Assembly: GCA_963794415.1 (NCBI GenBank) | Contig: CAWCDI010000005.1 | Span: 186,001-250,000 of the forward strand | Source: CAVPTL01 sp963794415 | GTDB lineage: Bacteria > Actinomycetota > Thermoleophilia > Gaiellales > JAICJC01 | DNA: 64,000 nucleotides | Direction: 5' to 3' | In this document: positions 35,710 to 44,506 of the stretch, piece after piece | Numbering within the stretch: the first letter of the stretch is position 1 | How the letters are laid out: every line of letters starts with the position of its first letter | Program-made: the position numbers and the translations under genes | The notes under the pieces: model-generated | Told to the model about the DNA's origin: nothing | Databases searched by the model: none | Seen by the model: the letters and a program-made list of their open reading frames with translations, nothing else

Positions 35710-36393
35710 ATGAATCCCAACCTCACGATGGGTGACGTCGATCGTCGACGGCGCCGTCTCGGATGCAGCTGCCCGGCTCGGTGGCGACACCCGTGCCGCG
35801 TTCCTGCGAAAGGGCGCCATCGCCGGCGCCGCCGCGGGCCTCCTGGCCCTCTCGGCCACCTCGGCCGATGCCGCCACGATGGGCGACATCGACATCCTGA
35901 ACTACGCGCTCACCCTCGAGTACCTCGAGGCGGCGTTCTACAAGGAGGCGCTCGCCAAGGGCGCCCTCTCGGGCGCGACCAAGAAGTACGCCACCGTGGT
36001 CGCCGCCGACGAGGCCGCCCACGTCAAGGCGCTGAAGGGCGCGCTCGGCTCGAAGGCCGTGAAGACGCCCGAAGTTCGACTTCCAGGGCACGACCGCCAA
36101 CCAGGCCACGTTCCAGAAGACGGCCATGGTGCTCGAGGACACGGGTGTCGCGGCCTACAAGGGCCAGGCGCCGCTGATCAAGGCGACGCCGATCCTCGAG
36201 GCGGCGCTCTCGATCCACACGGTCGAGGCGCGTCACGCCTCGTGGATCCGCGACATCCTCGGCGTCTCCGCCCGCACCGGTGTCGTTCGACCAGCCGCTG
36301 TCGATGGCACAGGTGCTGGCCGCCGTCGGCAAGACCGGCTTCATCGTCGACCCGTCAACGACCGGGAGCATGGCGCCGCAGTTCAATGGCTAG
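35710..36393 (+). CDS. Ferritin-like domain protein, copy 2 (three one-base insertions)
   Basis: Read across three insertions, the protein starts MNPNLTMGD and carries a leader RAAFLRKGAIAGAAAGLLAL. It then follows copy 1 closely: IDILNYALTLEYLEAAFYKE, DEAAHVKALKGALGS, FQGTTANQATFQKTA, DTGVAAYKGQAP, VEARHASWIRDILG. It ends SMAQVLAAVGKTGF plus a short extension. The breaks are near 35730, in CCC at 36068-36070 and in CCC at 36271-36273. Each is corrected by removing one base, which argues for sequencing error. The corrected length is about 227 residues. Confidence 0.72.
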
Positions 36394-36410
36394 GACAGAC
36401 CCCCAACGGG

Positions 36411-36446
36411 CACTCTCAGGGCCGCCGCCGCGGGGCCCTGAGGGTG
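36411..36446 (+). terminator. Hairpin after the ferritin-like pair
   Basis: CACTCTCAGGGCC and GGCCCTGAGGGTG pair across a short GC-rich loop, with one mismatch. It starts 17 bases after the second ferritin-like stop. It may end that transcript, although the next gene appears to begin at its right arm. Confidence 0.5.
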
Positions 36447-37247
36447 CTCGGCCTGCTCGTCGCCGCCGATCGCGGTGGCGGTGGTGGCGCCGCAGGTGTA
36501 CTCGGCGCGTCACGAGCTCGAGCGGAGACGCCGGCACCGCCGGCTCGACGACCGCAGGCCGGCGTGAACCTCGGCGTCGCCTCGAAGCTCTTCTGGCCCC
36601 ACGCCAGAGCACCGCACTGCGGCGCGCCTCAGTGACCATCGACGGCGACTCGCGCTGGGCCCAGGTGCTGCGCCCGGTGCGTGCCTACCGCACGCCGGGC
36701 GGCAAGGCGTCACGAAGCTCCTCCCGACCACCCCCGAGCACACCGACGCGATCGTGCTCGCCGCTGCGGCAGAGCGCGACGCATCCGGCCAGGTCTGGAC
36801 GCAGGTGCGCCTGCCGATCCTGCCCAACAACTCCACCGGGTGGGTCGACCGAAACGCGCTCGGTACCTACCACGTGGTGAACACGCATCTGGTCGTGAAC
36901 CGCGAGACGTTCAAGCTCACGCTGTGGCGCGCCGGCAAGGTCGATCTTCCGCGCGCCGGTGGGCGTCGGCCGCTCGTACTGGCCCACCCCCGCCGGCCAG
37001 TACTTCATCCGCGAGAAGCTGACGAAGTACGCGAGCCCGTTCTACGGCCCGCTCGCGTTCGGCTCGAACGCCCGCTCGGCGGTGCTCACCGACTGGCCGG
37101 GCGGCGGGTTCATCGGCATCCACGGCACGGACGAGCCGCAGCTCATCCCCGGCGCGATCAGCCACGGCTGCGTGCGGCTGCGCGACCCCGACATCCTGCG
37201 CGCTCAACCGGCTGCTGCCGATCGGTACGCCGCTGACGATCGTGTAG
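36444..37247 (+). CDS. L,D-transpeptidase (YkuD) with N-terminal membrane anchor (several indels)
   Basis: Joined frames give a membrane segment (VLGLLVAA, then IAVAVVAPQVYSA), a Ser/Thr-rich linker and an SH3-like region (AQVLRPVRAYRTPGGK, VWTQVRLPILPNNSTGWVDR). The YkuD domain follows: PVGVGRSYWPTPAGQYFIRE, GFIGIHGTDEPQLIPGAISH and then GCVRL. H and C of IHGT...SHGCVRL are the catalytic set that forms 3-3 peptidoglycan cross-links outside the membrane. At least five one-base indels are needed (near 36468, 36540, 36706, 36945 and 37200). That could mean a pseudogene, but the same error pattern occurs throughout the window. The start is approximate. Confidence 0.65.
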
Positions 37248-37270
37248 CCGTGAGCATCAGACTGACCGGC

Positions 37271-37301
37271 GTGAATAAACGGTGCCAGGCACTTAATATT
37301 C
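37271..37301 (+). repeat. 31-bp palindrome-cored repeat, copy A
   Basis: It lies 24 bases after the L,D-transpeptidase stop. It is the exact reverse complement of copy B at 37580-37610. The core is GGTGCCAGGCAC with the left flank GTGAATAAAC and a right flank that reads TTAATATTC. Confidence 0.85.
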
Positions 37302-37384
37302 TCTGTTTGAGTTTGGCCCAGCATGTGTACCGTTCGTGACATGGTCTTCGTCGAGGCTTCCGACGTGTGGTCGCAGGAGCGGTA

Positions 37385-37564
37385 GTGAGCTCGGGGTTTC
37401 TCCGTTCGTGGTGGGCCGGGTTCCTGGTGTTCCCGATCATGCTGGTCGCGGTCGCCGTCACCCAGGCGCTCACCCACTCGACGGTTCTCGCCATTGCCGT
37501 CGTCGCGGTGTTCCTCGTCGTCAGGGTGAAGCTGTTCCCGCGAAGGCGAAGATCGCCGCAGTAG
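37385..37564 (+). CDS. Small membrane protein, two helices
   Basis: GTG 37385 has AGGAG six bases upstream. The 59-residue product holds two hydrophobic helices (FLRSWWAGFLVFPIMLVAVA and TVLAIAVVAVFLVVRV) and a basic tail RRRRSPQ. It lies exactly between the two inverted 31-bp repeats, so it could be cargo of a 340-bp repeat-bounded cassette. Function is unknown. Confidence 0.5.
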   Translation: MSSGFLRSWWAGFLVFPIMLVAVAVTQALTHSTVLAIAVVAVFLVVRVKLFPRRRRSPQ

Positions 37565-37579
37565 CACTCGCCGCGCCGT

Positions 37580-37610
37580 GAATATTAAGTGCCTGGCACC
37601 GTTTATTCAC
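37580..37610 (-). repeat. 31-bp palindrome-cored repeat, copy B
   Basis: It is an exact inverted copy of the repeat at 37271-37301. It sits nine bases past the stop of the polyphosphate kinase gene (minus strand). Read along that gene it has the same orientation as copy A has to its own upstream gene. Confidence 0.85.
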
Positions 37611-37618
37611 CGCCGCCG

Positions 37619-39679
37619 TTAGCCGCGCAGTGCGCCTCCGTCGATGCTGTGGCGCTCCAGGGCGAGCCGCATCAGCGTGGCGTGCACGCCCTCGTGGCCG
37701 GGGTCGCCCACCGGGCCGGGCTGCAGCCGCAGGTAGCGGCCGTCCGGCTGCATCTCCCACGCTGTGCGCCGGTCGGCCAGGCAGATCTCGAGGATCTCCC
37801 AGAGGCGCGCCCGCAGCCGCCGGTCGAGCACCGGCACCGCGGCCTCCACCCGGTTTGAGAGGTTGCGGTGCATCCAGTCGGCCGAGCCGATCAGAAACGT
37901 GCCCTCCAGCGGCTCGTCGGAGCCCGATGCGAAGTGGAAGATACGCGAGTGCTCCAGGAACCGCCCGATGATCGAGCGCACGTGGAGGTTCTCGGTCACG
38001 CCCGGCACGCCCGGCGCGAGGCAGCAGAAGCCGCGCACGATGAGGTGGATCTCGACGCCTGCCTGGGACGCCCGCGACAGCAGCTCCGCCATCTCGGTGT
38101 CCTCCAGCTGGTTCATCTTGCAGATGATCCGCGCCGGGCGCCCGGCCTCGTGGTTCTCGATCTCGGCCTCGATCAGCTCGGTGAACCGGTCGCGCATGTG
38201 GATCGGCGCAGCCAGGAGCTGGCTGAACTGCGGGGTGCGCGATCGGCCTGTGAGGAAGTTGAAGAGCGTGACGACGTCGCTCGTGATCTCGGGATTTGCG
38301 GTGAGGAGGCCCAGATCCTCGTAGAGCTTCGCGGTGCCGGCGTGGTAGTTGCCGGTCGCGATGTGGGCGTAGCTTCGGATGCCGTCGTCCTCCTTGCGGA
38401 CGACCAGCGCGATCTTGCTGTGCGTCTTCAGCCCCATCACCCCGAACACCACGTGGGCGCCGACATCCTCCAGCTCGCGCGACCAGTGGATGTTTCGCTT
38501 CTCGTCGAACCGCGCGTTCAGCTCGATCACGCACGCCACCTGCTTGCCCGACTCGGCAGCGCGGATGAGCGATCGCACGAACGGGGTGTCGTCGCCCACG
38601 CGGTAGGCGGTCATCTTGATCGAGATGGTCTGCGGGTCGTCGGCAGCGTCGGAGATGAACCGCTCGACGCTCGCGTTGAAGCTGTCGTAGGGGTGGTGCA
38701 GCAGCACGTCGGCCGCGCGGATCGCCGAGAAGATGTCGCTCTGGCCGGCATCGAGGCCGATCGGCGCAAGCGGCGTCCACGGCGTGTCGCGAAGCTCCGG
38801 GATGTCGAGGCCGGCGATCTGGAAGAGCGTGGTGTAGTCGAGGAGCGCGCGCATCTCATAGACGTCGCCCGGCGTGAGCGCGAACCGGTCGCTGAGCTCC
38901 CTGACCATGGCGGGATCGGCGTCAGGCTGCACCTCGAGCCGCACCACGGGCTCGAACCGCCGCTGCCGGATCTCCTCCTCCACCATCCGCCGCTTGCTGA
39001 GCGCGTCGTCCTCGCTCTCGAGCTCGACGTCGGCGTCGCGGCACACGCGAAAGAGGCTCGCGCTGAGCACGACCATGCCCGGGAAGAGCTGCTCGGCGTT
39101 TGCCCGGATCACCTCGTCGAGGCCCACGAACACGCGGTCGCCCGCGGCGACGTCGGTGCGAAGCGGCATCCACTGCGGCACCTCGGCGGGCATCTTCACC
39201 CGCACGATGACCTCCTCGCTGCTGACCGGGTCCTCGAGGTTGAACGCCCACGACGTCGAGAGGTTCGAGACGTACGGGAACGGGTGCGCGGCGTCCAGGC
39301 TGAGCGGCGTGAGCACCGGCAGGGTCTCGTGCTTGAACGCCTCGGTGGCCTCCTCGCGCTGCCCGTCGGTGAGCTCGTTCCAGCCGCGCAGGAAGATGCC
39401 GTGGTCGGCGAGCTGCGGCCGCAGCACGTCGGTGTAGCACGTCGCCTGCTGCTCGAGCATGCCGACGATCATCTCGCGCAGCTCGGCGGGGGCGGGGTTT
39501 CGGATCGCCATCCGCTTCATGAAGAACTCGTCCAGGTTGGACGAGAAGATCGCGAGGAACTTCACGCGCTCGAGCAGCGGGTTTCGCTCGTCGAAGGCCT
39601 CCTGCAACACCCGGCGGTTGAACTCCAGCCAGCTGACATCTCGATCGATCCATGCGTCGGCCAGCTGCTGCTCGATCAT
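37619..39679 (-). CDS. ppk1: Polyphosphate kinase 1
   Basis: This is a 686-residue protein, the usual length of Ppk1. The N-terminal WIDRDVSWLEFNRRVLQEA and FLAIFSSNLDEFFMKRMA are family hallmarks. The catalytic region has SIKMTAYRVGDDTPF and GLKTHSKIALVVR, where the His of the HxK is the phosphorylated residue. The second phospholipase-D-like motif is WMHRNLSNRVE. It reversibly makes long-chain polyphosphate from ATP. ATG 39679 gives the standard N-terminus. The upstream DUF2252 gene reads the same way, with 139 bases and a palindrome between them. Confidence 0.95.
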   Translation of the reverse strand: MIEQQLADAWIDRDVSWLEFNRRVLQEAFDERNPLLERVKFLAIFSSNLDEFFMKRMAIRNPAPAELREMIVGMLEQQATCYTDVLRPQLADHGIFLRGWNELTDGQREEATEAFKHETLPVLTPLSLDAAHPFPYVSNLSTSWAFNLEDPVSSEEVIVRVKMPAEVPQWMPLRTDVAAGDRVFVGLDEVIRANAEQLFPGMVVLSASLFRVCRDADVELESEDDALSKRRMVEEEIRQRRFEPVVRLEVQPDADPAMVRELSDRFALTPGDVYEMRALLDYTTLFQIAGLDIPELRDTPWTPLAPIGLDAGQSDIFSAIRAADVLLHHPYDSFNASVERFISDAADDPQTISIKMTAYRVGDDTPFVRSLIRAAESGKQVACVIELNARFDEKRNIHWSRELEDVGAHVVFGVMGLKTHSKIALVVRKEDDGIRSYAHIATGNYHAGTAKLYEDLGLLTANPEITSDVVTLFNFLTGRSRTPQFSQLLAAPIHMRDRFTELIEAEIENHEAGRPARIICKMNQLEDTEMAELLSRASQAGVEIHLIVRGFCCLAPGVPGVTENLHVRSIIGRFLEHSRIFHFASGSDEPLEGTFLIGSADWMHRNLSNRVEAAVPVLDRRLRARLWEILEICLADRRTAWEMQPDGRYLRLQPGPVGDPGHEGVHATLMRLALERHSIDGGALRG

Positions 39680-39760
39680 CAGTTCTCCCGTATCGGTTGC
39701 CAGAGCGCGTTCACGCCCGGATCTTGGCGTACCGGCCGCACGGGCGCAACTGTGACTGAA

Positions 39761-39797
39761 GGGTGAATCAACGGTGCCTGGCACCGTTGATTCACCC
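39761..39797. terminator. 37-bp perfect palindrome after DUF2252, related to the 31-bp repeats
   Basis: Two 18-base arms around a single T centre (arm: GGGTGAATCAACGGTGCC) can form a very stable hairpin. It begins 22 bases past the DUF2252 stop. It shares GTGAAT.AACGGTGCC with the repeats at 37271 and 37580. A terminator or transcript-protecting hairpin is likely. A mobile REP-like element is the alternative. Confidence 0.6.
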
Positions 39798-39818
39798 TAG
39801 GTACTGAGCGCGGGCCGG

Positions 39819-41258
39819 TCAGAGCCCTTCGGTCGATTCCAGACGGCCGCTCTTGACCGCAGCCTTGAGCGCGTCGTAGTCGCGCTCGTTCTGGTCGGCA
39901 TAGAGCTCGGCGAAGTCGGCCAGCGACCTGTCGAGCGTCGAGCCCTTGCCCATGTAGCTCGCGATGGACGCGGCGTCGCCCGAGCGGGCGTGGGCCCGTG
40001 CGAGGGTCTCGCCGCAGAGCCGCGCGTAGAGGTGCAGCGCGTTGGGCTCCATGACCTCGATCTGGGCCGAGCCCTTCTGATCCCACAGCTGGCGGATGTA
40101 GAAGTCGCGCTCGACGCCGTCGATGCCCTCGATCTTGTCCCAGCCCAGCATGATGTCGCTGGCGGCCTGCATCAGCCGCTGGCCCTCCACCACGCGCTGG
40201 CCGTGGCTCTTGAACGCGCTCTTGCCGAGGAACGGCTCGAGCACCGAGGCCTGGGCCTCCTTCACCTGGAGGATCAGCGGATCCTCGTTGTCGCGGCCGG
40301 CCATGAGCGCGATCCACGCGCGGGTGCCGACGCTTCCCACGCCCACCACCTTGCGCGCGGCGTGCACGTAGCGGAACCGCTCCAGCAGGTGCCTGCGATC
40401 CGACGGCAGCGTGCGCCGGTAGCGGCGGATCACGCCGTGCACCTGCTCGTGGATCTGCTCGGCAGTCGCGTCGCCGGCGAGCTCCTCGATGGGCGTGATG
40501 AGCGGCGGGTCGCTGATGATGCGCGGCTGGCCGTCCACCATGTGGGTGAGCTTCGCGAAGGCGCGCAGGCTGTCCTTCGACCGCGCCTTGGCGACGTTCT
40601 TCTCGTACGTCTTCGTCTGCTTCTTGTTGGCAAGCGCGGTCGCCATCGTGGTGATGTCGTCGATGTTGAGCCGCGAGTACCAGACGTCCATGGTGTTCAT
40701 GGCGGCGAGCTCGTGCATCTTCGTCCGGTAGGCCCGCGTGACCTCCTCGTTGACCTCCCGGCGCTCGGCGTCGTTGAACCCGCGGTCGCGGCCGCCCACG
40801 GCGAAGCTCGCCACGAGCCGCTTGAGATCCCACTCGAACGGGCCGGGGAGCGACTCGTCGAAGTCGTTCACGCCGAACACGAGCTCGCGGTCAGGAGCAG
40901 CGAACACGCCGAAGTTGGAGAGGTGGGCATCGCCGCAGAGCTGGGTGTGGAGCCCCGTGCGCGGCGAGCCGGCCAGGTCGGCGGCCATGAGGTAGGCGGC
41001 GCCGCGATAGAAGGTGAAGGCCGAGACCAGCATGCGGCCGTGCCGGATGGGCACGAGCTCTGCCACGCGCGTGGTGGCCTGCTCCTCGAGCATCTCGACC
41101 GGGTCGCGGCGGCCGGGAGCCGCCTCCCACTCACCCAGCGAGCTTCGGGGCACCTCCGCGCGCGCCGCCTTTCCACGGGCGACGCGCTCGGCGAGCGTCA
41201 GGTGCACGACCTTGGCGGGCGTCGCGCGCCCGCCCGCTGTCTCGGTCGTGGAGGTCAT
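39819..41258 (-). CDS. DUF2252 family protein (kinase-fold-like)
   Basis: This is a 479-residue protein from ATG 41258. The family's hallmark blocks are LVPIRHGRMLVSAFTFYRGA, GDAHLSNFGVF and FGVNDFDESLPGPFEWDLKR. The last two resemble the HxD-N and DFD motifs of aminoglycoside-kinase-type phosphotransferases. A phosphotransfer role is plausible but unproven. The ATG directly follows the TGA of the 19-residue ORF, so translation is coupled. It belongs to the DUF6325-ORF19-DUF2252 run under the putative LuxR operator. Confidence 0.9.
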   Translation of the reverse strand: MTSTTETAGGRATPAKVVHLTLAERVARGKAARAEVPRSSLGEWEAAPGRRDPVEMLEEQATTRVAELVPIRHGRMLVSAFTFYRGAAYLMAADLAGSPRTGLHTQLCGDAHLSNFGVFAAPDRELVFGVNDFDESLPGPFEWDLKRLVASFAVGGRDRGFNDAERREVNEEVTRAYRTKMHELAAMNTMDVWYSRLNIDDITTMATALANKKQTKTYEKNVAKARSKDSLRAFAKLTHMVDGQPRIISDPPLITPIEELAGDATAEQIHEQVHGVIRRYRRTLPSDRRHLLERFRYVHAARKVVGVGSVGTRAWIALMAGRDNEDPLILQVKEAQASVLEPFLGKSAFKSHGQRVVEGQRLMQAASDIMLGWDKIEGIDGVERDFYIRQLWDQKGSAQIEVMEPNALHLYARLCGETLARAHARSGDAASIASYMGKGSTLDRSLADFAELYADQNERDYDALKAAVKSGRLESTEGL

Positions 41259-41318
41259 TCAGCGCCTCCGCGCAACGCGGCGGCTGGTCCTGCGGGCGAC
41301 TCTTCGTGCTCCGATCAT
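41259..41318 (-). CDS. Arg-rich 19-residue ORF upstream of DUF2252
   Basis: ATG 41316-41318 has a near-perfect Shine-Dalgarno (AAGGAG, five to six bases away). The product is MIGARRVARRTSRRVARRR. Its TGA touches the next ATG (TGAATG). The sequence resembles the basic N-terminus of actinobacterial SHOCT-domain partner proteins that normally accompany DUF6325, but it stops before any SHOCT domain. It may be a leader peptide that couples translation to DUF2252. Confidence 0.55.
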   Translation of the reverse strand: MIGARRVARRTSRRVARRR

Positions 41319-41354
41319 GATGTCTCCTTCGGTGGTGTTCGCGTCGTTCCGTGA

Positions 41355-41897
41355 CTACTTGGCGGCGGAGGCGGTCTCCATCGCGTGCTGCTCTGCTGCT
41401 TCCTCGGCGGTAATCAGCCCGATCTCGACCAGATCCAGCGGGCTGATGAAGCCGTCGCTCAGGCGGAAACCGCCCGCCGCAGCGATGGCATCCCGCAAGC
41501 CTACCGCCCACTGGTGCTCAAGCAGGATGAGCGCCGCGGCGGAGTCGTTCGGAATGTCCTCGAGCACGTCCCAGGCATCGTCGTCGGAGAACACCTCGAG
41601 GCCCTCCGCGCCCAGCTCGGCACCTGCCTCGGCGCCGGCGACAGCGCCTTCCTCACCCTCGATGCCGAGGCCGATCAGCGCGCCGATGGTGCTGCCGAGC
41701 TCGATCGCCTCCTCCTTGGAGAGCGAGCTGAGGTGCAGCACCTCGATCTCACCGGCGGCGTCCTTGTGCACTGCGAGCGCATCGATCACGCGCACCGTGT
41801 CGGACTCGGTGAGCTTCTCGAGCTCGGCGATGATCTCGCCGTGAAACTCCGGATGGCTGAATCCCAGCACCAGCAGCTGTACAGGCCCAATAGCCAT
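41355..41897 (-). CDS. DUF6325 (DUF1269-like) family protein
   Basis: This is a 180-residue protein from ATG 41897. GPVQLLVLGFSHPEFHGEII, VRVIDALAVHKDAAGEIEVL and a glycine-rich segment (GALIGLGIEGEEGAVAGAEA) are the family pattern. The C-terminus ends ALILLEHQWAVGLRDAIAAA and GLITAEEAA. The function is unknown. It usually travels with SHOCT-domain membrane proteins, as here (44597). It is the first gene of the minus-strand run. A TTCACCCGGGTGA site lies 82 bases upstream. Confidence 0.88.
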   Translation of the reverse strand: MAIGPVQLLVLGFSHPEFHGEIIAELEKLTESDTVRVIDALAVHKDAAGEIEVLHLSSLSKEEAIELGSTIGALIGLGIEGEEGAVAGAEAGAELGAEGLEVFSDDDAWDVLEDIPNDSAAALILLEHQWAVGLRDAIAAAGGFRLSDGFISPLDLVEIGLITAEEAAEQHAMETASAAK

Positions 41898-41978
41898 GTC
41901 ATTCCCCCTGTGTTGTCGGTCGTACCAGCATGGCGAGTGTGCCAGAGGACTGTCACGGATTTGGCAAAATACTGCGCC

Positions 41979-41992
41979 TTCACCCGGGTGAT
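41979..41992. promoter_or_regulatory. TTCACCCGGGTGAT palindrome, putative LuxR-type operator, copy 1
   Basis: It lies between the divergent DUF6325 gene and the 67-residue gene at 42043. Thirteen of its 14 bases fit the palindrome TTCACCCGGGTGAA found again at 44509-44522. Confidence 0.55.
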
Positions 41993-42042
41993 TCGGGGGG
42001 ATTCGCGTTTGGCCGCGGGGGCCGGGTGGCATGCTGATGCGC

Positions 42043-42246
42043 ATGAGATCGCACCAGTACCGGGTGGTGGTCGAGGGAGAGCTCGGCCCGCGCTACGCCG
42101 CGGCGTTCGCGCCGCTCTCGCTCGAGGTGGGCGACGGCACCAGCACGCTCAGCGGCGAGATCCGCGACCAGTCCGAGCTGAAGAGCGTGATCGACTCGGT
42201 TTCGCGCCTTGGGCTCGCGCTGATCAGCGTCACTCCTGTGGAGTAG
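42043..42246 (+). CDS. Small conserved-looking soluble protein
   Basis: This is a 67-residue protein starting YRVVVEGELGPRYAAAFAPL and continuing LEVGDGTSTLSGEIRDQSEL, LALISVTPVE. It is a beta-alpha-beta domain that recurs in actinobacteria beside LuxR/MalT regulators. Three in-frame ATGs (42031, 42037, 42043) are possible starts. The gene converges on the LuxR gene with a 17-base overlap. Function is unknown. Confidence 0.6.
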   Translation: MRSHQYRVVVEGELGPRYAAAFAPLSLEVGDGTSTLSGEIRDQSELKSVIDSVSRLGLALISVTPVE

Positions 42247-44488
42247 GGTCGATCAGGCCCAGCGCGTGGGCGTTCTCCACGGCCTCCGCGCGTGAGTGCG
42301 CGCCCAGCTTGGCGTAGAGGTTTCGCGAGTGGGTCTTCACGGTGTTGAGCGAGAGGAAGAGCTCATCGCCGATCTCGCGCTGCGAGAGATCGCCCGCCAG
42401 CAGCTGGAGGATCGCGAGCTCCGACGCGGTCGGCGGATCCGATACCGGCTGCTGGCGCGCGAGCGCGTCGTCCAGCTCGCGCTCGACGTCGGCGGCCATC
42501 GCGCGGAGCGTGCCCGCATCCGCGAAGGCGGTGAGGAGCTCCTGCGCGGAGGTGAGCTCCGACCGCGCAAGCGTCAGCCGGCCGCGGGCGATGCGCGCCC
42601 TGACCAGCACCAGCAGCGAGTGGATGGTGTCGAGCCGCGGCTCGAACGACGCGCGCAGCGTGCGGGCGCGCTCCAGCTCGCGCTCGGCCTCGCGCGCATC
42701 CTCATCCAGCAGGAGCACCTGGCCGAGCGCGTGGTGGGCCGATCCCGCCGACCAGCTGCCCGCGAGCCCCAGGTGGCTTCCCAGCGTGACCGCTCGGCGC
42801 GCCTCCTCCACGGCACCCGTGATGCGCCCGGCGTCGCCCTCCACCATCGCGTGCACCGCGTGGGCCATCACCAGGCCGTGCGGCCGCATCGGCGCCTCGG
42901 GACGCGCGAGCGATGCGTCGGCAGCCTCGCGCGCGAGCTGCAGATCACCTCCGAGGTAGTCGATGTAGGCGAGCGCGGCGAGCGCCGGGACGGCCAGATC
43001 GGGCACGGCAGCCTGCGCGGTGTCGGCAGCGAGCTGGGCCCGGGCGCGCGACGTCGCGAGCTCGTCGTCCAGAAGTGCGCCGCCGATCATCGCCACCGCG
43101 GTCTCGACGTACTGGCGGCCCGCCTCGGGCAGCAGCCCGTGCGAGGCCTCGGCCACCGCCAGGAACCGCCGGCGCACCTCCGCCGGCTGGCCCAGCATGC
43201 CCGACGCGAGGGCTCCCCCGGCCGCGAGGATCGGGTGGGATGCGAGCTGCTCGTCGGGTAGCCGCGCGAGCCAGTGGATCAGGCGGTCGGTGAGCCCGGC
43301 GCGGATCAGCGTTGCCTGCTGGGACTCGAGCAGGTCGGCGAGCGCGGCGGCATCGCCCGTGGCCTCGAGCTGCTCGAGCGCGTCCTCCACCAGCCCCCGC
43401 TCGCTGAACCACGCCGCTGCCCGGCGATTGAGCGCAGAGGCCTCCTCGGGGTCGGCCGCGCGGAGGTCGGCCACCAGGAGCTCGCGGAACAGGTGGTGGT
43501 AGCGGTACCACTCGCCGTTTCCGTCGAGCGGAACCAGGAACAGGTTGGAGCGCTCGATCGCCGCCAGCCGCTGGGCCGAGTCGCCGGCCTCGAGCACGGC
43601 GTCGCAGAGCCCGGCCGTGAAGCGTGTCAGCACCGAGGTGCGTAGCAGGAACGAGCGGATCTCCGGCGCCAGGATGTCGAGCACCTCGGTGGTGAGGTAG
43701 TCGGCCACGTGGCGGTTGCTGGCCGAGAACGCGCGCAGGTGCTCGCGAGGGTCGTCCATGCCCGCGAGCCACATGCCGGCGAGCCCCACGCCGGCAGGCC
43801 AGCCCTCGGTGCGCGCGGCGAGCAGCTCCACGTCCTCGCGCTCGAGCTGCACCACCCCGTGCTGGGCCATGAGCGCGGAGACCTCGTCCACGCTGAAGGC
43901 GAGGTCGGCCGCGCGCAGCTCGCCGAGGGCACCACGGGCGCGGAAGCGGCTCAGCCGGATGCCCGGATCGGCGCGGGTGAGCGCGATCAGCCGGGTGGTT
44001 CGCGGCAGCCGCTCCACTGCGTAGCCCAGCGAGCGCAGGCCGTCGTCGTCGGCGATGTTGTGGACGTCGTCCAGCACGATCACCGCCTGCCCGCCGTAGC
44101 CCGAGAGCCCGTTCAGGAGCTCATCCACCACCTGCTCGATCTGCACGCGCGGCGTCTTCAAAAGCGCGAGCGCCGGTCGCCCGATGCCGGGCCGCAGGCG
44201 ATCGACCGCGGTGGCGATGGCAGTCCAGAGGCGCACGGGATCGGTGTCGGTCTCCTCGATCGTGATCCACGCCGCGGAGAGCTGCGGGCGCTCCTGCAGC
44301 CATGAGGCGACGGCGACGGTCTTGCCCGAGCCGGCGGGAGCGCTCACCAGGGTCAGCTCTGCACCCTCGAACCGGTCGAGCGCCGCCAGGATCTGCGGCC
44401 GGGGGATGACTCCTACCCGCTGGCGCGGGGGCGAGAGCTTCGCCTCGCTCAGAAGCGGCGCCGGCGTGGGTGTGTCTGAAGGCGGAAT
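42230..44488 (-). CDS. LuxR-family ATP-dependent regulator (MalT-like), possible ATT start
   Basis: This is a 752-residue protein if started at ATT 44486-44488. LLSEAKLSPPRQRVGVIPRP precedes the P-loop SAPAGSGKT, and Walker B is VIVLDDVHN. A helical-repeat sensor follows, and a C-terminal LuxR domain ends it (LAGDLSQREIGDELFLSLNT, VKTHSRNLYAKLGAHSR). The conserved N-terminus is clearly coded upstream of the first GTG (44347), which itself sits inside the P-loop block. No ATG, GTG or TTG exists between the upstream stop and that GTG. Either ATT (or CTG) is used or an indel hides the start. CATACT sits just before ATT as a possible -10. It is the candidate regulator of its neighbours. Confidence 0.85.
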   Translation of the reverse strand: MPPSDTPTPAPLLSEAKLSPPRQRVGVIPRPQILAALDRFEGAELTLVSAPAGSGKTVAVASWLQERPQLSAAWITIEETDTDPVRLWTAIATAVDRLRPGIGRPALALLKTPRVQIEQVVDELLNGLSGYGGQAVIVLDDVHNIADDDGLRSLGYAVERLPRTTRLIALTRADPGIRLSRFRARGALGELRAADLAFSVDEVSALMAQHGVVQLEREDVELLAARTEGWPAGVGLAGMWLAGMDDPREHLRAFSASNRHVADYLTTEVLDILAPEIRSFLLRTSVLTRFTAGLCDAVLEAGDSAQRLAAIERSNLFLVPLDGNGEWYRYHHLFRELLVADLRAADPEEASALNRRAAAWFSERGLVEDALEQLEATGDAAALADLLESQQATLIRAGLTDRLIHWLARLPDEQLASHPILAAGGALASGMLGQPAEVRRRFLAVAEASHGLLPEAGRQYVETAVAMIGGALLDDELATSRARAQLAADTAQAAVPDLAVPALAALAYIDYLGGDLQLAREAADASLARPEAPMRPHGLVMAHAVHAMVEGDAGRITGAVEEARRAVTLGSHLGLAGSWSAGSAHHALGQVLLLDEDAREAERELERARTLRASFEPRLDTIHSLLVLVRARIARGRLTLARSELTSAQELLTAFADAGTLRAMAADVERELDDALARQQPVSDPPTASELAILQLLAGDLSQREIGDELFLSLNTVKTHSRNLYAKLGAHSRAEAVENAHALGLIDPTPQE

Positions 44489-44506
44489 GGTGCCTGGAGT
44501 ATGCCG

